Notes under the pieces: model-generated
Seen by the model: only the letters and a program-made list of their open reading frames with translations
Told to the model about the DNA's origin: nothing
Databases searched by the model: none
Part shown: piece after piece, positions 39,102-46,894 of the stretch
Numbering within the stretch: position 1 is the stretch's first letter
Layout of the letters: each line of letters begins with the position of its first letter
Origin: Microtetraspora malaysiensis
GTDB taxonomy: Bacteria > Actinomycetota > Actinomycetes > Streptosporangiales > Streptosporangiaceae
Assembly (NCBI RefSeq): GCF_001528665.1
Contig: NZ_BBYJ01000013.1
Coordinates: 1 to 64,000 of the forward strand
Length of the DNA stretch: 64,000 nucleotides
Reading direction: 5' to 3'
Translations under genes and position numbers: made by a program

Positions 39102-40367
39102 ATGGGCACCTCTCCCTCCACCCGTACCGACGTGATCGTCATCGGGGGCGGCATCGGCGGCCTCTCCGCCGCGCTCGCCCTGACCCGCCGGGGCCTGCGG
39201 GTCCGGGTGTACGAGCAGGCGCCCGCGTTCGGCGAGGTCGGCGCGGGCCTCCAGCTCGCGCCGAACTGCACCCGCATCCTGGACCACTACGGGCTTCTCA
39301 AAGAGGCGACCGCCCTCGGCGTGCTGCCGGAGACCATGGTCATGAAGGACGCCGTGGACGCCGGCGAGCTGACCCGGCTCGACCTCCGCGACGTCGAACG
39401 CCGTTACGGCCACCCCTACCTCGTGATCCACCGCAGCGACCTGCACGGAATCCTGCTCCGCGCCTGTGACCGGGCGGGCGTCGAGCTCCTGACCGACGCC
39501 CACTGCACGCGGTACGAGAACATCGACGGCGCCGCCCGAGTCCGTTTCGCCGACGGCGGCGCCGACGAGGCGGAGGTCGTGATCGCCGCCGACGGACTGC
39601 ACTCGGTCGCCCGCGAGCTGCTGGTCGGGGACGAGCCGGTGAACTCGGCGTACGTCGCCTACCGCGGCGCCGTGCCGTTCGAGAAGGTCACCGGCAACGA
39701 CATCCACGAGAAAGACGTCGTCGTGTACGTCGGCCCGCGTTGCCACTTCGTGCAGTACCCGCTGCGAGGCGGAGAGACGTTCAACCAGGTCGCCGTGTTC
39801 GAGTCGCCGAAGGCGCTGGCCGGTGAGGACGACTGGGGAACCCCCGACGAGCTGGACGCGGCGTTCGCGGGAACCTGCGACCAGGTCCAGAAGGGGTTGC
39901 CGCTGATGTGGCGCGACCGCTGGTGGCGGATGTACGACCGTGACCCGATCACGACCTGGGTGACCGGCCGGATCGCGTTGCTCGGCGACGCCGCGCACCC
40001 GCCCCTGCAGTACATGGCACAGGGGGCGATCATGGCGATCGAGGACGGCTGGGTGCTCGGCGAGCACGTCGCCGCCCAGCGCGCCCAGCGCACCGAGGAC
40101 GGCTCGGGCGTGGACTGGGACAGGGTGCTCGCCGCCTACGAGGCGGTACGGCCCGAGCACTGCCGCCGGGTTGTCACCACCGCCCGGGCGTGGGGCGAGC
40201 TGTGGCACCTCGAGGGCGTCCGGAGGCTACAACGCAACGCCCTGCTGCGCGACCGCGGCGTCCACGACTACGCATTCGTCGACTGGATCTTCGGTCCCAC
40301 GGCGCTGACCCCCGAGGACGAGCCGGACATGTTCCGCCCGATCCCCCTCGACTCCGCACCATTGTGA
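39102..40367 (+). CDS. 3-Hydroxybenzoate 6-monooxygenase-like flavoprotein
   Basis: 421 residues from ATG 39102 behind GAGAAGGA. Group A flavin hydroxylase: VIVIGGGIGGLSAALALTRR, FGEVGAGLQLAPN, AADGLHSVAREL and GDAAHPPLQYMAQGAIMAIE. The pattern matches 3-hydroxybenzoate 6-hydroxylase and salicylate hydroxylase. As the last gene of a gentisate operon, 3-hydroxybenzoate to gentisate is the natural assignment; salicylate 5-hydroxylation is less likely for this family. Confidence 0.9.
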   Translation: MGTSPSTRTDVIVIGGGIGGLSAALALTRRGLRVRVYEQAPAFGEVGAGLQLAPNCTRILDHYGLLKEATALGVLPETMVMKDAVDAGELTRLDLRDVERRYGHPYLVIHRSDLHGILLRACDRAGVELLTDAHCTRYENIDGAARVRFADGGADEAEVVIAADGLHSVARELLVGDEPVNSAYVAYRGAVPFEKVTGNDIHEKDVVVYVGPRCHFVQYPLRGGETFNQVAVFESPKALAGEDDWGTPDELDAAFAGTCDQVQKGLPLMWRDRWWRMYDRDPITTWVTGRIALLGDAAHPPLQYMAQGAIMAIEDGWVLGEHVAAQRAQRTEDGSGVDWDRVLAAYEAVRPEHCRRVVTTARAWGELWHLEGVRRLQRNALLRDRGVHDYAFVDWIFGPTALTPEDEPDMFRPIPLDSAPL

Positions 40368-40534
40368 CTGAGGCGCCGGTGCCGGGGCGGTCCTCGTCGC
40401 CGAATGCGCGGTGGCCGGCTCGATGGCTATCCGGGGTTGTCAAGCGAACCAGCCGGTCAGAAGCTTGAAGGTCGTTAAGGCACGTCAGGCAAGTAGGCTG
40501 ACCGCGATCGCCCGCGACGGTGAAGGAGCTGCTC

Positions 40535-40999
40535 ATGACCACCGACCCGACGATGACGCGGATCGGCCAGGGGGTGGAGTTGCATCACCACCAAGGTCAG
40601 CGTGCGGCCGCACGCGACTTGTTCGCGCAGATCTGGGATGACATCGGCGGTGAGCAAGGCGACCCGTTGCACGTTTGCGTCCTTGCCCACTCGATGGCCG
40701 ACGTGCAGGACGACGTGCACCAGGAGCTGATGTGGGATCTGCGAGCGCTTGCCGCCGTCGAACTCATCACCGATGAGCGGGTGGCCCAAGCCGGGGTGCC
40801 ACTTTCGGTGGCCGGCTTGTATCCGTCGCTTCACCTGAACTTGAGTGAGTGCTATCGCAAGCTGGGCGATTTCGGCCGCGCCCGTGAGCACCTCCAGCAG
40901 GCACGGGCCGAGATCGGCGCGCTTGGTGACGACGAGTACGGACAGCTCATCAGGGGCGGCCTGGAGCGGCTGGCCGAACAGTTGGGTGAGGCCATCTGA
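40535..40999 (+). CDS. Small TPR-like protein
   Basis: 154 residues from ATG 40535 behind AAGGAG; the in-frame GTG at 40520 is too close to that ribosome site. Helical repeats (GQRAAARDLFAQIWDDIGG, then LHLNLSECYRKLGDFGRARE, HLQQARAEIGAL) fit a tetratricopeptide fold. Proteins with this exact layout (HSMADVQDD, ITDERVAQAG) are widespread in actinomycetes. No function is known to me. It is monocistronic and not clearly tied to the catabolic operon. Confidence 0.8.
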   Translation: MTTDPTMTRIGQGVELHHHQGQRAAARDLFAQIWDDIGGEQGDPLHVCVLAHSMADVQDDVHQELMWDLRALAAVELITDERVAQAGVPLSVAGLYPSLHLNLSECYRKLGDFGRAREHLQQARAEIGALGDDEYGQLIRGGLERLAEQLGEAI

Positions 41000-41015
41000 C
41001 TGCGCCCCGGCGACA

Positions 41016-41112
41016 GCAGATCCTGGAGGACAAGGTCCGCCCGGCCCGCGTTATGCCCGAGCTGGAAGAGGAGTGGGCCGTCTTCGGGCCCGCTGTCGTC
41101 GCCTCCGGGTAA
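41016..41112 (+). pseudogene. Possible gene remnant
   Basis: An open tail reading QQILEDKVRPARVMPELEEE then WAVFGPAVVASG, ending at TAA 41110-41112, has coding-like codon bias but no start. It may be the end of a deleted gene. Family not recognised. Confidence 0.25.
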
Positions 41113-41147
41113 GCGTGGAGCGTGTGCCTGTCTGGTTATCGTGAGTC

Positions 41148-41429
41148 ATGTCCGGACGACGCGCCCAGCGGCCACTGCCCAGATCGAGTGCCCTGTGGTA
41201 CGGGATTCCCATCGTCTTCTTCTTGAGCGCGGCGGTCGCTTGGGTACTCGCTCTTGTGGCGTGGATAGAGCCGAAGCCGCTGTACGCCATTCACACGCCC
41301 GAAGGGGTGGAGCTTCCCCCGCAGTGGTATCAGCCTGAGCAGAGGTTCTGGGTCGGGGTGGCCTGCTTTCTGATGGGGCTGGGCGTGACCGTCGTCCTGG
41401 CCGTCGTGCGCCGACGGGGCAAGGCGTAG
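41148..41429 (+). CDS. Small membrane protein, unknown
   Basis: 93 residues with a basic N-terminus (SGRRAQRPLPRSS) and two membrane segments (about 19-40 and 68-87). The loop between them contains EPKPLYAIHTPEGVELPPQW, and a basic tail (RRRGKA) ends the protein. Codon bias supports it as real. No family recognised. It is convergent with NRPS D, 60 bases from its stop. Confidence 0.6.
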   Translation: MSGRRAQRPLPRSSALWYGIPIVFFLSAAVAWVLALVAWIEPKPLYAIHTPEGVELPPQWYQPEQRFWVGVACFLMGLGVTVVLAVVRRRGKA

Positions 41430-41489
41430 AGCGCCCCCGGCTCCCGGCTCCTTACCAAGGAGCCGGAAGCCGGGGTGGACACGCGTGGT

Positions 41490-44400
41490 TCACCGGGCTT
41501 GACCGGCCCCCTCCAGCAGGGCGGCGTCGGCCTCGACCTGGACGGCGTCCAGATCGTCGGCGATCTCGGCGCCCGCCACCGCGTCGGGCAGCGCGTCCTC
41601 CATGAGCCGCAGCGGCCGGTACCAGAGCCCCAGCGCGCCCCAGAGCATCAGCAACCCGCCGCAGACGGCCAGCAGCAGCCCGACGCCGCGCCCCGGCCCG
41701 ACCCCGACGATGTCGCCGATCACGGTGTCCGCGAGCGGGCCACCCTGGACGAGCAGTGGGCCGAAGACGTCGTCCGCCAGCAGCGGCGCGGTGAGGAACG
41801 CCAGCGGCGTCATCGACACCGCGAGCATCTGGTTGGTGGCCAGCACCCGGCCCTGCAACTCCAGGCCGACCTTGAGCTGGATGAGGGCGAGCCAGTGCGC
41901 GTTCAGCACGCTGAGGAACACCCACGACATCAGCCCGCCGAAGGCGGCCAGCATGAGTGAGGGCCGCAACCCGACGAGCAGCACCCCGGCCCCGAAACCG
42001 ATCACGAAGCCGACCATGCCGATCGCGCGCCGTTCGGTGCCGCCCCAGAACACCATGACGAGGGAGCCGATCACCGCGCCCAGGCCCTGCATCGCGGTGA
42101 CCGTGCCCACGCCGGCGACGTCGCTGAACGACAGCACCGTGGGCACCGTCACGGCCAGCCCGAGCATGTTCAGGTAGTTCATCACGACGAAGAACCCGAT
42201 CATGATCATCAGCGGGCGGCGCCGGACGAGGAAGCGCCAGCCGCCGATGATGGCCTGCCCGAAGGACTCCTCCAGGCGGTGGAACAGCCGGTCGGGGAAG
42301 CGCACCAGCAGCAGCGTGCCGAGCCCGGCGAGGAAGGTGACGATGTTCACGGCCACCACGCCGTGCAGCCCGATCATCGTGATGAGCGCGGCGCCGCCCA
42401 GCGGGCCGATGAGCATGCCCAGGCCGGTGCCGAGGTTCGCCAGCGCGTTGGCCTGCATGAGGTACGGCTTGGGCACCAGCTGCGCCACCGCCGCCAGGTA
42501 GGCGGGCCGGTGGAAGGCCGACACCAGCGACAGCAGCCCGGCGATGATGCCCACCTGCCAGACTTCCAGCCGTCCCAGCCACAACAGGATCACCAGGGCC
42601 GCGGTGGCCACGGCGGAGACGCCGTCGCACACCAGCATGACAAGCCGCCGATCCACGCGGTCGGCGACCGCGCCGCCCAGCGGCGCCCCCAGCATCGACG
42701 GCAGCAGGGCGAGCATGGTGACGACGGCGTAGTCGAGTACGCGGCCGTTTTCCTGGTAGGCCCACACGCCCAGCGCGAACGAGGTCAGCGCCGCGCCGAG
42801 GAGTGAGACGGTCTGGCCGGCCGCGACCGTGTAGAAGCGGCGCAGGTCCCGCCGGGCGCTCTGACCGGAGACCTCGACCTCTGCGACCGGCTCGGGCAGG
42901 TCGCCGCCGGCCCAGCGGTCCAGGTGCTCCTCGATCAGCCGGGCCAGGGTCTCGGCCTGGTGCTTGAGGAAGTAGTGACCGGCCCGCGGGATCGTGGCCA
43001 GCCCGACCCGCTCGGCGAACGCCCCCCACTCGCGGTAGCGCTCCTGGTAGAGCTCGGTCGCGCGGTCGCGCTCGCCGATCACGCACACCAGCGGCGCCGT
43101 GAGCCTGCGTTGATCGGCGGACGAGTCGAGGCGGCCGCCGAACCACGCCTGGGCCTCACTGACGTCGTGCCGCAGGCCGCGCAGCATGATCTCGGTGTCG
43201 CCGAAGTCGTCGTCGAGCGCGCCGAGGGTCCGCAGGAAGTCCCGCTGGACGCGGTCGTTGGCCCAGCGGTGCGCGGGGAACTTCTTGTTCCACCAGGCCG
43301 ACAGCCGTCCGGGCAGCCGCGCGTCGGGGAAGCTGCCGCCGACGAAGACGCCGGCGACCTGCTTCCCGGACGCTTCCAGCCGCAGCGCCAGCTCGGTCGC
43401 GGCGGCCGAGCCGACGCAGTGGCCGTACAGCGCGATCGGGCCGGACACGTCCGCCAGCTCGGCCACGAGCCGTTCGGTCAGCTCCGGCATCGGGAGCATG
43501 TCCTCGTCCGGCCGGGCCGGGTCGTGGCCGGGCAGCTCGACGGCGAGCACCGCCGTGCCGGGCGAGGTACGGCTCAGCTCGGCGGCGAGCGGCTGGTAGG
43601 CGGCGGCCGATCCGCCGCCGTAGGGCAGGCAGACGACGGTGCGGGTGGCCGTGCGCGGACCGGCCAGGCGGTGCAGCAGCCCGGCCGCGGCCTCGCCGCC
43701 GCCGTCAACGTGGGCGGCCAGCTCACGGATCGTGGGCCGGGTGAACAGGTCGATCACCCGCAGCGCCGGATCGATCTCGCGGACGGCGCGTACCGCGCGG
43801 AAGGAGTCGCCGCCCAGGGCGAAGAAGTCGTCGTCGACGCCGAAGTCGTCGGCGTCCACGTCGAGGATGCCGGCCCACACCGCGGCGATCCGCTGCTCGG
43901 TGGGCGTGCTCGGCGCGACCCGCTCTCCGGCGGGCGTCGCCTCGGGGACCGGCAGGCGGGCCCGGTCGACCTTGCCCAGCGGGGTGAGCGGCAGCTCGTC
44001 GAGGACGACGATCGCGTTCGGGACCATGTAGTCGGGCAGCCGATCACGCAGTCCCGCGCGGATCTCGGCGACGTCCACGGAGGCCGGCGCGAGCCAGGCG
44101 GCCAGCCGCCGCGAGCGGCCCTCGCCGACCGGCAGCACCGCCGCCTCCCGGACCCCGGGCTGCTCCTGCAGGGCGGCCTTCACCTCGCCCAGCTCCACCC
44201 GGAAGCCCCTGATCTTGACCTGGTCGTCGACCCGGCCGAGGAACTCCACCAGCCCGGCGGAGTTGAGCCGGACCCGGTCGCCGGTCCGGTAGCAGCGGCT
44301 GGTCCCCGTCACCGGATCGGGGACGAACCGATCGGCGGTCAGGTCGGGCCGGTTCAGATAGCCGCGGGCCAGGCTCGGGCCGGCGACCCACAGGTCACCC

Positions 44401-46826
44401 GGCACGCCGGCGGGCAGCGGGCGTCCCCCCGGGTCGACGACGTAGCAGTCGACACCGGGCAGCGGGCGGCCCAGCGGGACCGACCCGGACCCCGACGGCG
44501 TGTCGGGCAGCCGGCCGCCGAGGACCGAGACCATCGTCTCCGTCGGCCCGCAGTGGATCTGCACCTCCAGATCCGGGCGGGCGGCGCGGATGCGCGCGGC
44601 CAGCTCCCACGACGTCGCCTCACCGGCGAGGATCAGCAGCCGGCGCGGCAGCATCCGGGCCAGGTCGCCGTGGGCGGCGAGCAGCTCAAGGTGGCTGGGC
44701 ACCATCTTGATGACGTCGAGCGGATGCGCCTCGAGGTAGGCGGCGTACGCCTCCGGGTCGGTGGCCGCGTCCTGGTCCACCAGGTGGACCGCGGCGCCCC
44801 GGATGAGCGCGCCGTACAGGCAGGTCATGACCAGGTCGGAGGCGATCGTGGAGACCACGCCGTAGGAGGCGTAGGTGTCGGGCACCAGTTCCGCGACACC
44901 GTGCAGGTAGTGCATCGCCGACCGATGCTCGATCCCGGCCCCCTTGGGCCGCCCGGTGGAGCCGGACGTGAAGATCACGTGGACCAGGTGGCCGGGGGTG
45001 ACGTCGACGTCCAGGGGGTCGTCGGGCCCGTCGGCCAGGAGATCGGGCAGGATCAGCGCGCCGGGGACCCGGGCGGCGTGCTCGGGGTCGGCCAGCACCA
45101 CGCGCGCGCCAGCCGTCTCCATCATGTACGCGAGACGGTCGTCGGGGTAGGCGGGTTCCATCGGCATGTAGGCGCCGCCGGCCCGCAGCACGCCAAGGAG
45201 CGCGGGGACCAGGCCGCGGTGCCGGTCGACGAGCACGCCGACCGGCTCGTCGGGCCGTACCCCGGCCGCCACAAGGTGGTGGGCCAGGCGGTTGGCCAGC
45301 CGGTCCACTTCCCCGTAGGTCAGCGAGCCGGTGGCGTCCACCGCCGCGACCGCCTCCGGCGTGTGCCGGACCCGGTCACCGATGACCGCGTGCAGCGGGC
45401 GGGTCAGGTCCATGCCCATCCGGGTGCCCGCGACGATCGGCCCGTTCACCGGCTCCAGCGGCACCGCCGCCGCGGGCGTGTCCAGGTCGGCGAGCATGCC
45501 CTCCAGCAGGTTCAGATACCAGCCGGTCATGCGCCGCGCGGTCGGCTCGTCGAACAGGTCCGTACGGTAGGTGAGCTCGCCGTCGTACTCCTCGCCGTCG
45601 TTGACGAAGGCGAGGTTGAGGTCGTACTTGGTGGTGCGCAGCGGGGCCTGCATCAGCTCGGCGGTCAGGCCGGGGAACTCCAGCGCCTGGGGGCGGTCCT
45701 CCAGGACGTTGAGCATCACCTGGAAGATCGGCGTGGCGGCGAGGCTGCGCTCGGGGTGCAGGTGCTCCACGATCCGGTCGAAGGGCACGTCCCGGTGGGT
45801 GAGCGCGTCCAGCGCCGCGTCCTTGGTCCGGGCCAGCAGCTCGCGGCCGGTCGGCTCGCCGGACCTGTCGCCGCGCAGGACGAGCGTGTTGACGAAGCAG
45901 CCCAGCATGCGCGCGGTCTCGGGGTGGAGCCGCCCCGCCTCCGGCACGCCGACCGGCACGTCGTCGGTTCCGGAGATCCGGCCGAGCAGTTCCTGCCACA
46001 CGGCCAGCAGCACCATGAACGGCGTGCAGCCGGTCTCGGCGGCGACCTCCCGGATCCTGGCGGTCCGCTCGGCCGTCAGCCGTACGGGGATGGTGGCGCC
46101 CGACCAGTCCGCGATCGACGGTCGCGTCCGGTCCACCGGCAGGTCCAGGACGGGTTCGAGTCCGGCCAGCCGTGCGGTCCACCAGGCGAGGTCGCCCTCC
46201 GGCTGCCCGGCCAGCCACGCGGCGTAGTCGGCGTACTGCACCCGGGGCGGCGCGGGCGGCGCGGCCAGGCCGAGCCGTGCCGCGTAGAGGGCGGCCAGTT
46301 CGGACAGTGCGAGGTTCCGCGACCACGCGTCGAAGGCGATGTGGTGCACGGTCAGCGCCAGCACGTGCTCCTCGCCGCCGGGAAGGCGGAGCAGCAGGGC
46401 GCGGGTGGGCGGTTCGGAGTCCAGCGCGAACGGGCGTGCCAGTTCCTCCTGCAGCCGCGTCTCCAGCCGGTCGGGGTCGTCGAGGTCCTCGACCGTGATC
46501 GGGACCCGGTCGGCCTCGACCGGGGTGGCGCCGGCGTCGGTGACCAGGCTGCGCAGCACTTCGTGCCGGTCGGCGAGATCCCGTACGGCGCTTCGCAGCG
46601 CGTCGGAGTCGAGCGGCCCGCGCAGCCGCACGGCGGCGGGCACGTTGTACGCGGCCAGGTCGTCGAGCTGGGAGAGGAACCACAGCCGGGCCTGGGTGGG
46701 GGAAAGAGCGGCGGGGCCGTCGGCCGTCTCTCTGGCGGGGATCGCGGGGGCGGCCTGGGCGGCGGCGCGGCGCGCCGCCGCCAGCCTGGCGGCGAGAGCG
46801 CTCTGGCGCTCGTCGCTGATGGTCAT
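41490..46826 (-). CDS. NRPS D: C-A-T-TE synthetase fused to an MFS transporter
   Basis: 1778 residues from ATG 46826 with GGAGGAG upstream. Domains: C (about 35-470, HHIAFDAWS at 161, with Ala where Gly is usual), A (about 480-960, FTSGSTGRPKG), T (GGDSFRA, Ser1008), thioesterase (about 1055-1310) and MFS (about 1328-1745). The manual code D-L-T-K-I-A-H-V-S-K is close to Asp-type codes. The thioesterase has Cys1137 in YGHCVG instead of Ser, and His1284 in RAGHYF. The MFS part starts with LRRFYTVAAGQTVSLLG and has AVADRVDRRLVM. It is the last module of locus 2 and a paralogue of NRPS B in domain order throughout. Confidence 0.95.
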   Translation of the reverse strand: MTISDERQSALAARLAAARRAAAQAAPAIPARETADGPAALSPTQARLWFLSQLDDLAAYNVPAAVRLRGPLDSDALRSAVRDLADRHEVLRSLVTDAGATPVEADRVPITVEDLDDPDRLETRLQEELARPFALDSEPPTRALLLRLPGGEEHVLALTVHHIAFDAWSRNLALSELAALYAARLGLAAPPAPPRVQYADYAAWLAGQPEGDLAWWTARLAGLEPVLDLPVDRTRPSIADWSGATIPVRLTAERTARIREVAAETGCTPFMVLLAVWQELLGRISGTDDVPVGVPEAGRLHPETARMLGCFVNTLVLRGDRSGEPTGRELLARTKDAALDALTHRDVPFDRIVEHLHPERSLAATPIFQVMLNVLEDRPQALEFPGLTAELMQAPLRTTKYDLNLAFVNDGEEYDGELTYRTDLFDEPTARRMTGWYLNLLEGMLADLDTPAAAVPLEPVNGPIVAGTRMGMDLTRPLHAVIGDRVRHTPEAVAAVDATGSLTYGEVDRLANRLAHHLVAAGVRPDEPVGVLVDRHRGLVPALLGVLRAGGAYMPMEPAYPDDRLAYMMETAGARVVLADPEHAARVPGALILPDLLADGPDDPLDVDVTPGHLVHVIFTSGSTGRPKGAGIEHRSAMHYLHGVAELVPDTYASYGVVSTIASDLVMTCLYGALIRGAAVHLVDQDAATDPEAYAAYLEAHPLDVIKMVPSHLELLAAHGDLARMLPRRLLILAGEATSWELAARIRAARPDLEVQIHCGPTETMVSVLGGRLPDTPSGSGSVPLGRPLPGVDCYVVDPGGRPLPAGVPGDLWVAGPSLARGYLNRPDLTADRFVPDPVTGTSRCYRTGDRVRLNSAGLVEFLGRVDDQVKIRGFRVELGEVKAALQEQPGVREAAVLPVGEGRSRRLAAWLAPASVDVAEIRAGLRDRLPDYMVPNAIVVLDELPLTPLGKVDRARLPVPEATPAGERVAPSTPTEQRIAAVWAGILDVDADDFGVDDDFFALGGDSFRAVRAVREIDPALRVIDLFTRPTIRELAAHVDGGGEAAAGLLHRLAGPRTATRTVVCLPYGGGSAAAYQPLAAELSRTSPGTAVLAVELPGHDPARPDEDMLPMPELTERLVAELADVSGPIALYGHCVGSAAATELALRLEASGKQVAGVFVGGSFPDARLPGRLSAWWNKKFPAHRWANDRVQRDFLRTLGALDDDFGDTEIMLRGLRHDVSEAQAWFGGRLDSSADQRRLTAPLVCVIGERDRATELYQERYREWGAFAERVGLATIPRAGHYFLKHQAETLARLIEEHLDRWAGGDLPEPVAEVEVSGQSARRDLRRFYTVAAGQTVSLLGAALTSFALGVWAYQENGRVLDYAVVTMLALLPSMLGAPLGGAVADRVDRRLVMLVCDGVSAVATAALVILLWLGRLEVWQVGIIAGLLSLVSAFHRPAYLAAVAQLVPKPYLMQANALANLGTGLGMLIGPLGGAALITMIGLHGVVAVNIVTFLAGLGTLLLVRFPDRLFHRLEESFGQAIIGGWRFLVRRRPLMIMIGFFVVMNYLNMLGLAVTVPTVLSFSDVAGVGTVTAMQGLGAVIGSLVMVFWGGTERRAIGMVGFVIGFGAGVLLVGLRPSLMLAAFGGLMSWVFLSVLNAHWLALIQLKVGLELQGRVLATNQMLAVSMTPLAFLTAPLLADDVFGPLLVQGGPLADTVIGDIVGVGPGRGVGLLLAVCGGLLMLWGALGLWYRPLRLMEDALPDAVAGAEIADDLDAVQVEADAALLEGAGQAR

Positions 46827-46894
46827 CGGGTCTCCTCCGTCGGTCGCGTGACCGCGGTGTCGTGTCTCTTGCGGGCCTCGGTGATCTCGGTCAC
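46823..46894 (-). CDS. 23-codon ORF bridging NRPS C and NRPS D
   Basis: GTG 46894 overlaps the NRPS C stop (GTGA) and its TGA overlaps the NRPS D start (ATGA), so one continuous short frame (VTEITEARKRHDTAVTRP then TEETR) fills the gap exactly. It may act as a translational-coupling leader or encode a small peptide. It is too short to judge from codon bias. Confidence 0.35.
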   Translation of the reverse strand: MTEITEARKRHDTAVTRPTEETR

